The notes under the pieces were generated by a model, which ran no database searches, was not told where the DNA came from, and was given only the letters and a program-made list of their open reading frames with translations. A stretch of 64,000 bases of DNA, from contig JAGPUW010000004.1 in the NCBI GenBank assembly GCA_018069465.1, positions 62,001 through 126,000 of the forward strand. Reading direction: 5' to 3'. Source of the stretch: Gammaproteobacteria bacterium (GTDB taxonomy: Bacteria; Pseudomonadota; Gammaproteobacteria; Pseudomonadales; Porticoccaceae). This document shows, piece by piece, positions 50,246 through 60,100 of the stretch; position 1 is the stretch's first letter, and each line of letters opens with the position of its first letter. The position numbers were made by a program, and so were the translations under genes.

Positions 50246-51076
50246 TTACTGCCGGGTACGAGTGTACCAGTCCAAAACCCGATGCTCCATGTCTTGGGCC
50301 AATGCGCTGGCCGCAAGATGTACCGATTTAAAGCCCCTGCCGCGCGCCAAATTCGCCACCCGCTCGCCCGGCACAATAATCGGCAGACTTTTTAAGGTCG
50401 CCAGGCAAGCCTTGGGCACAAGCTCTAAAAGCGCACCTAATACTTGGCCGCTGTAAATCAGCACCAGGGGGGACTCTGCCAGTATTAACTCACCGATCGC
50501 CTTGCCATGAAGCGGGTCGACAACGCGGCTATAAAGCTCGCAGCAATCGACTCTCGCCCCCCGCGCCTTTAACGTGTGCTCGAGCAAATCCCGCCCCTGC
50601 CCGCCTCTTAAAATGATTATTTTCTCGCCCCGCACGCTATTTAACGCCGGTAGCGCCAACAGGGCTTCACTGGAATAGCCCGAGTCTGGCACCACGACTG
50701 GCACGCCCTGATCACGCAGAGCCTGGGCCGAGCTTGGCCCGACCGCGAAGTAGTCAATACCCACGGGCAACATCGGCCAATAGCGATCAAGCCACCACCA
50801 GCTCAATTGTGCGGCATGCTGGCTGATGACGATGGCCTTGTTGTAATCAGAAAAGTGCATCACTTGCTGCTTAACCCGTTCGTCATCCGCCCCTGCCGGC
50901 TCAATTTTGATCACCGGGTAGTTGTGGCAAATAGCACCGAGTGCTTCGAGGCGGATTACTAAAGGGTCTGGTTTTTGAGCGGCTACAACGGGGGATTGCT
51001 CAGCCGATGGTTCTAGCGCTGGCGGCGTCGAGCGGGCTCGTAAGCCAAGAATATGCAAACCACCCAACGCCGACAT
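50246..51076 (-). CDS. hemD: Uroporphyrinogen-III synthase
   Basis: 276 residues. The two-domain HemD pattern is seen in AIVISQHAAQ, DYFAVGPSSAQALRDQGV, ILRGGQGRDLL and YSRVVDP. It cyclises hydroxymethylbilane with inversion of ring D. ATG at 51076 starts 1 nt after the hemC stop and is preferred. An in-frame GTG at 51115 would overlap hemC by 38 nt. The N-terminus has a proline/alanine-rich stretch (STPPALEPSAEQSP) not usual for the family, perhaps a linker insertion. Confidence 0.92.
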   Translation of the reverse strand: MSALGGLHILGLRARSTPPALEPSAEQSPVVAAQKPDPLVIRLEALGAICHNYPVIKIEPAGADDERVKQQVMHFSDYNKAIVISQHAAQLSWWWLDRYWPMLPVGIDYFAVGPSSAQALRDQGVPVVVPDSGYSSEALLALPALNSVRGEKIIILRGGQGRDLLEHTLKARGARVDCCELYSRVVDPLHGKAIGELILAESPLVLIYSGQVLGALLELVPKACLATLKSLPIIVPGERVANLARGRGFKSVHLAASALAQDMEHRVLDWYTRTRQ

Positions 51077-51077
51077 A

Positions 51078-52016
51078 TTAGTGAGTGGTAATCGCCGCGA
51101 GGATTTTATCGGCACCCCGCGCCAACAAACGCTGGGCTAATTCAATACCGAGTTGCTCGGCAGTGTCCGCTGCGCCGGTGATCTCTTCGCGCAGCATCAA
51201 GCTGCCGTCGAGCGAGCCCACCAGAGCGCGAAGATAAAGTTGCCCATCGCCCACCAGCTCGGCGTAACAGGCTATTGGCACCTGACAACCGCCTTCCAGC
51301 TCACGATTAACAGCTCTTTCAGCGCTAACACGGGCGGCGGTATCGCGGTGATGAAGCACGCTCAGCAAGGTTTGTGTTTGCTCGTCATCGCCACGGCATT
51401 CAATGCCCACGGCACCCTGCCCCCCCGCCGGTAATGACTGGCTCACCGGGATACGCTGTGAGATTCTGGCGGCCATTTCTAGCCGCAGTAAACCCGCCGT
51501 CGCCAGGATAATGCCGTCGTAGTCGTCATTATCCAGCCGCGCTAGCCGAGTGTTGACGTTACCGCGTAAATCGAGCAGCTCAAGCTCGGGGTGGGCCTCC
51601 ATCAATTGGCATTGGCGACGCATGCTACTGGTACCAACACGGGCACCGGCAGGTAGCTCTTCAATACATTGATAGTGGTTGGAGACAAAGGCATCGCGAG
51701 GATCTTCCCGCTCACAGATGACCGGCAAAGCTAAACCCTCTGGCAGTGCCATGGGCACATCTTTCATTGAGTGAACGGCAATATCGGCTCGCCCTTCCAG
51801 CAGCGCGACTTCGAGTTCTTTAACAAAGAGGCCCTTGCCACCAATTTTGGCGAGCGGGGTATCGAGTATTTTATCGCCCTGAGTTGTCATGCCGATAATT
51901 TCTACACTCAGCCCCGGATGGGCCTGCATCAAAGCATCGCGTACAAAGTGCGCCTGCCACAGTGCCAGAGGGCTTTTACGAGTGGCGATACGCAAATTTT
52001 GCATGGGAGTACTCAT
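51078..52016 (-). CDS. hemC: Hydroxymethylbilane synthase (porphobilinogen deaminase)
   Basis: 312 residues. [42 protein letters not shown] and the dipyrromethane-cofactor cysteine C244 in LEGGCQVP are all present. It assembles four porphobilinogens. It heads hemC-hemD-hemX-hemY. The 230-nt spacer to the AlgR-like gene upstream should contain its promoter. I saw an imperfect hairpin there (about 52141-52170) but no convincing consensus. Confidence 0.97.
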   Translation of the reverse strand: MSTPMQNLRIATRKSPLALWQAHFVRDALMQAHPGLSVEIIGMTTQGDKILDTPLAKIGGKGLFVKELEVALLEGRADIAVHSMKDVPMALPEGLALPVICEREDPRDAFVSNHYQCIEELPAGARVGTSSMRRQCQLMEAHPELELLDLRGNVNTRLARLDNDDYDGIILATAGLLRLEMAARISQRIPVSQSLPAGGQGAVGIECRGDDEQTQTLLSVLHHRDTAARVSAERAVNRELEGGCQVPIACYAELVGDGQLYLRALVGSLDGSLMLREEITGAADTAEQLGIELAQRLLARGADKILAAITTH

Positions 52017-52246
52017 CGGTTCAGTGAAAAAATCATCTCACCCAGTATCAGCGTCAAGCCTCAAGAAAGGCGGCTACTCACGCGGGCTAGCGGGAAATTA
52101 CGGGCGAATATAGTAACAGATACAAGACACTAAATTCCCATGAGCCTGGAGAAGAGCAGGCCCATGGAGGGGGCCAAAAGAGGCCATCGACAAAGTAGTT
52201 TTGGAACAGTAGCGGTAAAACGGGAAGGGAGCTGAGGGCCAGGTTC

Positions 52247-52984
52247 TTAGATTTTTTCGAGTAAACGGCGAACCGGCGTGATATGGCGACGACTCACCTG
52301 AGGCTTTATATCCAGGCCGCTAAGACGTACAAAGCAGTGGCCCTCACTATCGCGCTCCAGTCCTTCGATATGCAGAACGGAGACCAGAGCATTGCGATGA
52401 ATGCGCACAAAGCGCCCCTCAAACTCGCTTTCCAGCTCTTTCAAGGTGTCATCGAGCAGGGCTTCACCATTGGTGTGGTAAACCGTCACGTATTTATGGT
52501 CGGCCTGAAACAAACGCACATTGCTAAGCGCAATTAAGTCTATTTCACCCCTGTTTTTCGAGGCCAGGTGAGTGCGACCACCCTCGCCAATACCAATAGT
52601 GTCCTGCAAACTATTGAGCTGGGCCTTATTGACGCGCCCGGTTCGACTCAAGGCGGCAGCCAGATCCGTCTGTTTGACAGGTTTCAGTAAATAGCCAATA
52701 GCCTGAGACGAAAATGCTTCAATGGCATAATCTTCATAAGCGGTACAGAAAATCACTGCGGGCGGGGGGTCTAGCTCGGCCAGATGCTGAGCGGCGGCAA
52801 TGCCATCCATGCCGGGCATGCGCACATCCATCAACACCACATCGGGACTGCTCTCTCGCGCCCGCTGAATGGCCTGCTGGCCATTCTCGGCCATGGCAAC
52901 AACATTAAAATCCGGCAGCAAAGCAACCATCCGCTGCAGGCGGTCGCGCGCTAAAGGCTCATCATCAACAATCAATACATTCAT
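52247..52984 (-). CDS. algR: LytTR-family response regulator, AlgR-like
   Basis: 245 residues. Receiver domain with DDEPLARDRL and phosphoacceptor D53 (VVLMDVRMPGMDG), then a LytTR DNA-binding domain (~140-245; FVRIHRNALVSV, VSRRHITPVRRLLE). In pseudomonads AlgR controls twitching motility, alginate and virulence genes. Here the neighbourhood (hemC downstream, sensor gene 10 nt upstream, argH divergent) matches that locus. The regulated genes in this organism are unknown, but the pilus genes at 34.7-39.8 kb are plausible targets. Confidence 0.92.
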   Translation of the reverse strand: MNVLIVDDEPLARDRLQRMVALLPDFNVVAMAENGQQAIQRARESSPDVVLMDVRMPGMDGIAAAQHLAELDPPPAVIFCTAYEDYAIEAFSSQAIGYLLKPVKQTDLAAALSRTGRVNKAQLNSLQDTIGIGEGGRTHLASKNRGEIDLIALSNVRLFQADHKYVTVYHTNGEALLDDTLKELESEFEGRFVRIHRNALVSVLHIEGLERDSEGHCFVRLSGLDIKPQVSRRHITPVRRLLEKI

Positions 52985-52994
52985 AAAGGATAAC

Positions 52995-54077
52995 TCACTC
53001 CCCCAATGGGAAGTTTATGTGCGTTATGTAATGATTATCCATTCTCTCGGCGCGCACCACAGCAGTTGGCCCGAAATGTGCCACAAGTCGCTTTTGCACA
53101 TTATCAATGGCCATTTTACTGCCCTTGTTGTGCTGCATTCTCTGACTACGAGGGTTGCCGACGGTCAAAATCAGGCGACCATTCACGCGCTTCACACTGA
53201 CTTTGATGAGCCCACCTTCCGGCAACAATTGAATACCGTGGTAAACGGCGTTTTCCAGTACTGGCTGCAAAGTGAGGCTGGGGATTTTTACATCGCCGTA
53301 GTCGCCGATTTCCCACTCCGTTTGCAAGCGCTTACCCAGACGCAATTTTTCGAGCGCCAAATAACTGCGGCACAATGCCAGCTCTTCACGCAGCGGCACC
53401 AGGGTATGGGCATCATCGAGAACCCGGCGAAACAAGTCGGCAAGGTCGACCACCACCTGCTCGGCCCTGCCGGGGTCAGTGGCAATCAAACTGGCGACCA
53501 TATTCATACTGTTGAATAAAAAGTGCGGGCGTATTCGAGCCTGTAGCTCCTGGATGTGCGAGGCTTCCGCCAGCTCAAATAACATTGTGACCTGGCGCTG
53601 CAGGTGTAAATAACGCAGTAGCATTAAACTGAATAGCACCGCAGCCACTACCGCTTCGAGGAGGTTAAACCCTTGAAATAAGGGCTCAAATACGACCAAC
53701 AAACTAAACTCAATAGCCAGTACCGCAGCCACCAACACCGCAGCCATCACCACATAACTGAGTAGCACTTCACTGGCGGCAAAGGCTGTCCACACCATCC
53801 GCTCGACAAACCAGACAATCAAGCCTGCAATCGCTGATACCCCCAGTGCCAACGCGCACACCTGAGCCAGCACCGGCCAGCCATTTTGCGTCGCACCACC
53901 GCCCAACCATGACCCGACAAGGAACAAGCACTGGCCAATAAGTACAACACCGAGCCAACTTCCACTGCGCCAGATGCCGACCGCAGGTAATTCAGGCCTG
54001 AGTGCTGTGGGCGTCGCCCCCTTAGCTGCCAGTTTGTCTTTTCTTAGCTCCACTTTCCGCTTTCTCACCCAGTGCAT
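52995..54077 (-). CDS. algZ: LytS-type sensor histidine kinase, AlgZ/FimS-like
   Basis: 360 residues. Several transmembrane helices in residues ~40-155, then the His_kinase (PF06580) domain with ELQARIRPHFLFNSMN (H185) and an atypical ATPase domain (LQPVLENAVYHGI, LTVGNPRSQ, KMAIDNVQKRL). It should phosphorylate the AlgR-like partner encoded 10 nt downstream. The start ATG at 54077 lacks a strong ribosome site, and in-frame GTGs a few codons in are alternatives. Divergent from argH, whose -10 box lies 14 nt away. Confidence 0.9.
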   Translation of the reverse strand: MHWVRKRKVELRKDKLAAKGATPTALRPELPAVGIWRSGSWLGVVLIGQCLFLVGSWLGGGATQNGWPVLAQVCALALGVSAIAGLIVWFVERMVWTAFAASEVLLSYVVMAAVLVAAVLAIEFSLLVVFEPLFQGFNLLEAVVAAVLFSLMLLRYLHLQRQVTMLFELAEASHIQELQARIRPHFLFNSMNMVASLIATDPGRAEQVVVDLADLFRRVLDDAHTLVPLREELALCRSYLALEKLRLGKRLQTEWEIGDYGDVKIPSLTLQPVLENAVYHGIQLLPEGGLIKVSVKRVNGRLILTVGNPRSQRMQHNKGSKMAIDNVQKRLVAHFGPTAVVRAERMDNHYITHINFPLGE

Positions 54078-54090
54078 TCAATGAATTCGC

Positions 54091-54096
54091 TATAAT
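54091..54096 (+). promoter_or_regulatory. -10 element for argH
   Basis: A perfect TATAAT, 70 nt upstream of the argH ATG. The -35 region at 17-nt spacing is not recognisable, so the assignment rests on the -10 alone. Confidence 0.45.
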
Positions 54097-54165
54097 GCGT
54101 CATTTTTACACACTAGACACCTTTCCTGCGGGCAAGGGAGCCACCAATAGTCATCAGAGGTCACA

Positions 54166-55575
54166 ATGAGCGACAAAAAATCATCCAACCAGTCCTGGGG
54201 CGGTCGCTTTAGCGAGCCCACTGACGCCTTCGTCGCCCGCTTTACTGCGTCGGTAAGCTTCGACCAGCGCCTCTATCGCCAGGATATCGAAGGTTCACAA
54301 GCCCATGCGGCAATGCTCACGCGAGTCGGCATTCTCACCGAGCAAGAACACCAGCAAATTAAACGCGGGCTCAACGAAATTCTTGCCGATATAGAGGCCG
54401 GCACTTTTGAGTGGTCGATTGAGCTGGAAGATGTACATATGAACATTGAGGCAGCACTGACTGCCAAAATTGGCATCACCGGTAAGAAGCTGCACACGGG
54501 GCGCTCTCGCAATGACCAGGTGGCAACTGATATTCGCCTCTGGCTGCGCGCCGAAATCACCGTTATTCAAGGCGAATTACACCGTCTGCAAGAGGGTTTA
54601 TTGTTGCTAGCTGAGCGCGAAGCCAGCACCATCATGCCCGGCTTTACCCACCTGCAAACGGCGCAGCCCGTCACCTTCGGCCACCACTTATTAGCCTGGT
54701 ACGAGATGCTGGTTCGCGATCAGGGCCGCCTCGGTGACTGTAAAAAAAGGCTCAACCAATCGCCCCTGGGTTCCGCTGCGCTGGCCGGCACCACCTACCC
54801 CATTGATCGCGAATACACGGCCAAATTACTCGGTTTTGATGGCCCCACTGCCAACAGCCTCGACTCCGTCAGCGACCGCGACTTCGCCATCGAGTTCTGC
54901 GCCTTTGCCAGCCTGCTGATGACCCACCTGTCGCGGGCCTCTGAAGAACTAGTGCTTTGGGCATCGGCACAGTTTGACTTTATCGACCTGCCCGATCGCT
55001 TTTGCACCGGCTCATCGATCATGCCGCAGAAGAAAAACCCCGATGTGCCCGAGCTAGTACGCGGTAAAACCGGGCGCACCCACGGCCACCTCATCAGCCT
55101 GCTGACGCTGATGAAATCTCAGCCCCTGGCCTACAACAAAGACAATCAGGAAGATAAAGAACCGCTGTTCGACAGCGTCGATACGGTACGCGATTGCCTG
55201 CGCGCCTTTGCCGACATGGTGCCCGCCATTACTGTCAAAAAAGAAAACATGTACGAAGCGGCACGGCGCGGCTTTTCCACGGCGACCGATCTGGCCGACT
55301 ATCTCGTCGGCAAAGGTGTGGCTTTTCGAGATGCCCACGAAATCGTTGGCAGCGCCGTTGCCTACGGCATTGAGTCCGGCAAAGATCTCTCGGAGATGAC
55401 CACCAGCGAGCTGCAGCAATTCGGCAGCATGATTGGCGACGATGTCTTCGATGTATTGACGCTGGAAGGCTCCGTTGCCGCACGCAATCATATTGGTGGC
55501 ACCGCGCCAGAGCAGGTTACCCTTGCCGTCGCCCGCGCCCACCAACAGCTTGAAGATCAGGCGAAGACTTTCTGA
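54166..55575 (+). CDS. argH: Argininosuccinate lyase
   Basis: 469 residues. [10 protein letters not shown] at the N-terminus, [13 protein letters not shown], the TH pair in [12 protein letters not shown], and the fumarase-superfamily signature [12 protein letters not shown] are present. It cleaves argininosuccinate into arginine and fumarate. The gene stands alone, divergent from algZ. The lptM-lysA operon starts 92 nt further on. Confidence 0.97.
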   Translation: MSDKKSSNQSWGGRFSEPTDAFVARFTASVSFDQRLYRQDIEGSQAHAAMLTRVGILTEQEHQQIKRGLNEILADIEAGTFEWSIELEDVHMNIEAALTAKIGITGKKLHTGRSRNDQVATDIRLWLRAEITVIQGELHRLQEGLLLLAEREASTIMPGFTHLQTAQPVTFGHHLLAWYEMLVRDQGRLGDCKKRLNQSPLGSAALAGTTYPIDREYTAKLLGFDGPTANSLDSVSDRDFAIEFCAFASLLMTHLSRASEELVLWASAQFDFIDLPDRFCTGSSIMPQKKNPDVPELVRGKTGRTHGHLISLLTLMKSQPLAYNKDNQEDKEPLFDSVDTVRDCLRAFADMVPAITVKKENMYEAARRGFSTATDLADYLVGKGVAFRDAHEIVGSAVAYGIESGKDLSEMTTSELQQFGSMIGDDVFDVLTLEGSVAARNHIGGTAPEQVTLAVARAHQQLEDQAKTF

Positions 55576-55667
55576 TAGCGCGAGCAGCCAAACTAACCCC
55601 TAATATTGAGAGCAAGTACAGTGAACCGCTATACTTGCGCCTCCGCTGACTGGACGAATTATCACTG

Positions 55668-55847
55668 ATGACCACCTCTGCCCACCGCCGTATTTTTCTT
55701 TTATTGCCCCTGCTTTTATTGGCAGTCTCCACTCTCAACGCCTGTGGTAACAAGGGCGCGCTTTATATTCCGCCGCCACCGATTGAGCAGCAAAGCGAAG
55801 CGACAACGATCACCCCGGACAGCGAAACCGAAACCGAAACCGAATGA
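55668..55847 (+). CDS. lptM: LPS translocon maturation lipoprotein LptM (YifL)
   Basis: 59 residues, easy to overlook. Signal peptide with lipobox STLNACG, immediately followed by the conserved NKGALYIPPPP motif that defines LptM/YifL, then a short acidic tail. LptM is an outer-membrane lipoprotein that helps disulfide maturation of the LptD translocon. The tail is encoded by three GAAACC units (55824-55841), giving alternating Glu-Thr. Its stop overlaps the lysA start (ATGA, 55844-55847), the usual lptM-lysA coupling. Confidence 0.92.
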   Translation: MTTSAHRRIFLLLPLLLLAVSTLNACGNKGALYIPPPPIEQQSEATTITPDSETETETE

Positions 55848-57100
55848 GTCATTTTTCTCGCCGCAATGGCCAGCTTTATATCGACAACATCGCCCTCGCC
55901 GACCTTGCCATCCAACACGGCACCCCCGCTTACGTCTATTCAAAAGAAGCCATCAGCGAGCAGTTTTTAGCCTATCAACAGGCCATGGGCGAGCAGCCCC
56001 AGCTGATTTGTTATGCCGTAAAAGCCAACTGCAGCCTTGCCATTCTCAATGTTCTGGCAAAACTTGGCGCCGGCTTTGACATTGTCTCGGGCGGTGAGCT
56101 GGAGCGAGTATTAGCAGCGGGAGGCCAGCCACAGCGCATCGTTTTTTCTGGCGTTGGCAAGAGCCACGACGAGATCACACTGGCATTAAAAACCGGCATT
56201 CACTGCTTCAATGTTGAATCGACAGCCGAGCTGGAGCGCATTCAAGACATTGCGCAAGGTCTCGACATCGTCGCGCCCATTTCAATTCGAGTGAACCCCG
56301 ATGTCGATGCCGGCACCCACCCCTATATTTCTACCGGGCTCAAAGAGAACAAGTTTGGCATTGATATTGACTCTGTTAGCGCTGTCTACCAGCGCGCCGC
56401 TGCCCTGTCCCATCTGGCGATAAAGGGTGTCGACTGCCACATAGGCTCGCAACTTACCGAGATCGCGCCCTTTATCGACGCCATGGATAGAGTCCTGCTG
56501 CTCATTGATCACCTCGCAGAGAAAGGCATTACCATTGAACATCTTGACCTTGGCGGCGGCCTCGGTGTGCGCTATCAGGATGAGCAACCGCCGGCCATCG
56601 GTGACTATATTCACGCCATACGCCAGCGCCTGGGCACCCGCGACTTGCGGCTCATACTCGAACCCGGCCGCTCCATCGTCGCCAATGCAGGGGTGCTACT
56701 GACCAGGGTCGAATACCTGAAAAATGCCGGCGATAAGAATTTTGCTATTGTCGATGCCGCCATGAACGACATGCTGCGCCCCGCGCTCTACGAGGCATGG
56801 CTGGATATTGAAACGGTAAGCGAGAACAAGCAGGCCAACACGGCTATTTATGACATCGTCGGCCCGGTCTGTGAAACCGGCGATTTCCTCGGCAAGCAGC
56901 GCTCACTGGCCATCGGCGAGGGCGACCTGCTGTGCATCCATTCGGCGGGCGCCTACGGCATGTCGATGAGTTCAAATTACAACAGCCGTCCCCGTGCGGT
57001 GGAAATCATGGTCGATGACAGCAAGGCTCACCTGATTAAGGCTCGGGAAACAAACGCTGATTTAATGCGTGGCGAATCTCTGCTGCCGGACCCCTGCTGA
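55844..57100 (+). CDS. lysA: Diaminopimelate decarboxylase
   Basis: 418 residues. PLP lysine K60 in CYAVKANCS, HIGSQLTE, the glycine-rich phosphate site DLGGGLGVRY, EPGRSIVANAG and the second-subunit cysteine in CETGDFLG. It makes L-lysine from meso-diaminopimelate. Translationally coupled to lptM upstream, and its TGA directly abuts the dapF ATG. Confidence 0.97.
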   Translation: MSHFSRRNGQLYIDNIALADLAIQHGTPAYVYSKEAISEQFLAYQQAMGEQPQLICYAVKANCSLAILNVLAKLGAGFDIVSGGELERVLAAGGQPQRIVFSGVGKSHDEITLALKTGIHCFNVESTAELERIQDIAQGLDIVAPISIRVNPDVDAGTHPYISTGLKENKFGIDIDSVSAVYQRAAALSHLAIKGVDCHIGSQLTEIAPFIDAMDRVLLLIDHLAEKGITIEHLDLGGGLGVRYQDEQPPAIGDYIHAIRQRLGTRDLRLILEPGRSIVANAGVLLTRVEYLKNAGDKNFAIVDAAMNDMLRPALYEAWLDIETVSENKQANTAIYDIVGPVCETGDFLGKQRSLAIGEGDLLCIHSAGAYGMSMSSNYNSRPRAVEIMVDDSKAHLIKARETNADLMRGESLLPDPC

Positions 57101-57931
57101 ATGTATATTCGCTTCACGAAAATGCACGGCCTCGGCAATGACTTCGTGGTCATCGACGCCGTGACCCAGGCCGTGACGATGACCGATACGCTCGCCCGCC
57201 GTCTCGCCGATCGCAACACAGGTATTGGCTGTGATCAAATATTACTGGTTGAGCCACCGACCCAGCCCAATATCGATTTTAAATACCGTATTTTTAATGC
57301 CGACGGCAGCGAAGTTGCCCAGTGCGGCAATGGCGCCCGCTGCTTTGCCAAATTTGTACACGACAGGCGACTGACCGGTAAGAATACACTGAGCGTCGAA
57401 ACTCAAGCCGGTACTTTGCAGCTCAACATTAACGACAAGCAAAACTATACCGCCACGCTGGGCATACCCAATTTCGAGCCCGCGCAAATACCTTTCGAGG
57501 CCGAACAACGCGCGCTGACTTACGCCGTTGAGGCCGGCGGGCAAAGTGTCGACATCGCCGCCGTATCGCTGGGCAACCCCCATGCCGTGCTACGGGTTAC
57601 CGACATTGAGCGGGCAGCCGTCGATGAACTCGGGCCACTGCTCGAAAGCCACCCCCGCTTTCCAGAGCGGGTCAATGTCGGCTTTATGCAGTTGGTGTCT
57701 CGCCACGAAATCAATTTGCGCGTCTACGAGCGCGGCGCTGGTGAGACCCAGGCCTGTGGTAGTGGCGCCTGTGCGGCGGCGGTAGCTGGCATCGCGCAAG
57801 ATCTGCTAGACTCACCCGTCAAAGTAAACCTGCCGGGCGGCAGCCTGAGCATCGTCTGGCAGGGCGAAAATCAGCCGGTATCAGTAACGGGCCCGGCAAC
57901 CACCGTTTATCAGGGGCGCATTCGCCTATGA
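57101..57931 (+). CDS. dapF: Diaminopimelate epimerase
   Basis: 276 residues with the two catalytic cysteines in [17 protein letters not shown] (C75) and [11 protein letters not shown] (C219). It interconverts LL- and meso-diaminopimelate for lysine and peptidoglycan. It starts with zero spacing after lysA and overlaps the next gene by 4 nt. Confidence 0.97.
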   Translation: MYIRFTKMHGLGNDFVVIDAVTQAVTMTDTLARRLADRNTGIGCDQILLVEPPTQPNIDFKYRIFNADGSEVAQCGNGARCFAKFVHDRRLTGKNTLSVETQAGTLQLNINDKQNYTATLGIPNFEPAQIPFEAEQRALTYAVEAGGQSVDIAAVSLGNPHAVLRVTDIERAAVDELGPLLESHPRFPERVNVGFMQLVSRHEINLRVYERGAGETQACGSGACAAAVAGIAQDLLDSPVKVNLPGGSLSIVWQGENQPVSVTGPATTVYQGRIRL

Positions 57932-58668
57932 GTACCAAAGATAAGTCTGGCAAACAGGCTGCGCGATTAATCACTGAGCAACAGGTTTGTGAATTCCTCA
58001 GTGTAGAAACGGACTTTTTTGACCGCCATCCCGAACTGCTTGAGTCATTAGAACTGCCCCACGAAAGTGGTAAGGCGGTATCCCTCATTGAGCGACAAAT
58101 CAGCGTGCTGCGCGAGCGCAACCTGGAAATGCGTTCGCGTTTGAACAACCTCCTCGAAACGGCGAGAGCCAACGACAAGCTGTTTGAAAAGACCAAGCGC
58201 CTGGTGCTGGCACTACTCGAAACGGCCACGCTGAGCAAGGCTATCGATACCCTCTATGACAGCCTGAAAAATGATTTCCAGATTGAACACCACAAGCTGA
58301 TTTTATTCAGCACTGAAAATAGCATCAAAACGCCCGCCAAGATTGTCAGTCTCGACCAGGGCAGCCGCGCTATTGGCGGCTTACTGCGCAGCAATCGCGC
58401 CACCTGCGGTGTGCTGCGCGATGAAGAGTTGTCCTTTTTATTTGAGGATCAGGCTGCGGCGATAAAGTCTGTCGCTGTCGTGCCCCTCAACAATGGCAAC
58501 ACCTTCGGCGTTCTCGCCATTGGTAGCTCTGACCCACTTTATTACAAGAGCAGCATGGGCACTCTCTTCCTCAGCTATATCGCCGAAGTCCTCAACCGTA
58601 TCGTGCCACCAATGATGGAACAGATGGCCACGCTACAAGCCCTCAGCGCACCGCAAAAAATAAGCTGA
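57928..58668 (+). CDS. DUF484 family protein (GAF-like)
   Basis: 246 residues of the DUF484 family, always found between dapF and xerC in gammaproteobacteria. The N-terminus has [27 protein letters not shown], then a coiled coil ([15 protein letters not shown]), then a GAF-like domain ([22 protein letters not shown]). Function is not known to me. The fold suggests ligand sensing or a structural role linked to XerC. ATGA overlap with dapF, 7-nt gap to xerC. Confidence 0.93.
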   Translation: MSTKDKSGKQAARLITEQQVCEFLSVETDFFDRHPELLESLELPHESGKAVSLIERQISVLRERNLEMRSRLNNLLETARANDKLFEKTKRLVLALLETATLSKAIDTLYDSLKNDFQIEHHKLILFSTENSIKTPAKIVSLDQGSRAIGGLLRSNRATCGVLRDEELSFLFEDQAAAIKSVAVVPLNNGNTFGVLAIGSSDPLYYKSSMGTLFLSYIAEVLNRIVPPMMEQMATLQALSAPQKIS

Positions 58669-58675
58669 GTGCACC

Positions 58676-59599
58676 ATGGCCACGGTCCCCGATGAGGCTC
58701 AATTAAGCAGTTTTGCACAGCACATCGGCAAGGTCAGAAACCTCTCACCACTGACCACCAAAAGTTATCTACGCGACCTGCGCCGCCTGCAATTACTGCT
58801 AAGCGAGCAGGCGATAGACAACCTCGACGCGATTGACAGCCAGCACATCCGCAGCTCACTGGCGACACTGCATAAAAGCGGCCTCTCCAGTGCCAGCCTG
58901 CAACGCTGGTTATCGGCGGTGCGCACTTTTTTTCGCTATGCCCTGCAGAAACAATGGCTCAGCCACAACCCCGCCGACGGCCTGCGGGCACCGGCAAAGG
59001 GCAAAAAACTCCCCCGCTTAATGGATGCCGACCAGGCCATCCAGTTAGTCAGTATTGACGGCGATGACTGGCATTCGCTGCGCGACCGCGCCCTGCTCGA
59101 GCTGCTTTATTCCTCCGGGCTGCGCCTGGCAGAGATCGCCAATATCAATATCGGCGACATTGACTTTGGCCAAGCCCGGGTCAGCGTCACCGGCAAAGGC
59201 GAGAAAGGGCGTATTGTTCCCGTGGGCAGCTTCGCTCTGGAGGCCATTGAGCGCTGGTTGAAGGTGCGCAACGAGCGGGCGCTCGACAATGAAAAAGCCT
59301 TATTTGTCAGCCAGCGGGGTAAGCGAATCAGCCACCGGGCCATTCAACAGCGGGTCAAACAAATGGGACAGCAGCAGGGTATCAGCCAGCCGCTTCACCC
59401 CCACATGCTGCGCCATTCTTTCGCCAGCCATCTACTGGAATCCAGTAGTGATTTGCGCGGCGTTCAGGAGTTACTCGGGCACGCCAACCTGTCGACCACC
59501 CAGATTTACACCCATCTCGATTTTCAACACCTCGCAAACACCTACGACAAGACCCACCCACGCGCCCACTCTCGAGGCAAAATAAAGCCCGGGTCATAA
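58676..59599 (+). CDS. xerC: Tyrosine recombinase XerC
   Basis: 307 residues. Core-binding domain (~5-95), then the catalytic domain with R150 (SSGLRLAEI), the beta-hairpin lysine in VTGKGEKGRIVPV, H243-x2-R246 (HPHMLRHSF), H269 (LLGHANLSTTQ) and nucleophile Y278. It works with XerD at dif to resolve chromosome dimers. Last gene of the lptM-lysA-dapF-DUF484-xerC operon. Its stop codon lies inside the loop of the following terminator. Confidence 0.96.
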   Translation: MATVPDEAQLSSFAQHIGKVRNLSPLTTKSYLRDLRRLQLLLSEQAIDNLDAIDSQHIRSSLATLHKSGLSSASLQRWLSAVRTFFRYALQKQWLSHNPADGLRAPAKGKKLPRLMDADQAIQLVSIDGDDWHSLRDRALLELLYSSGLRLAEIANINIGDIDFGQARVSVTGKGEKGRIVPVGSFALEAIERWLKVRNERALDNEKALFVSQRGKRISHRAIQQRVKQMGQQQGISQPLHPHMLRHSFASHLLESSSDLRGVQELLGHANLSTTQIYTHLDFQHLANTYDKTHPRAHSRGKIKPGS

Positions 59600-59618
59600 A
59601 CAACCCAGGCTTTATTTT
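59579..59618. terminator. Bidirectional terminator between xerC and the PII gene
   Basis: AAAATAAAGCCCGGGT (59579-59594) and ACCCAGGCTTTATTTT (59603-59618) pair with one mismatch around an 8-nt loop that contains the xerC stop codon. A/T runs on both sides serve both converging transcripts. Confidence 0.8.
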
Positions 59619-59649
59619 GCGAGTGCTAGTGCAGCTAAGACAAATTTAG

Positions 59650-60000
<351 letters not shown>

Positions 60001-60041
60001 TTAGTCGTCTCTTTTGCCGCTAACGATACACCTTTAACAGA

Positions 60042-60076
60042 CAACAAAAAAGGGAGCTAAGCTCCCTTTTTTGTTG
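60042..60076 (-). terminator. Terminator after amtB
   Basis: A 16-bp perfect stem, CAACAAAAAAGGGAGC at 60042-60057 and its reverse complement at 60061-60076, 3-nt loop. It ends the glnK-amtB transcript 25 nt past the amtB stop and isolates the second PII gene. Confidence 0.88.
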
Positions 60077-60100
60077 TGCTACACGCTAACAAATGCGCTT

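Noticed and set aside
52869-53519. 216-codon plus-strand frame
   Set aside because: Antisense to the AlgZ-like kinase and to the start of algR. No domain or start signal.
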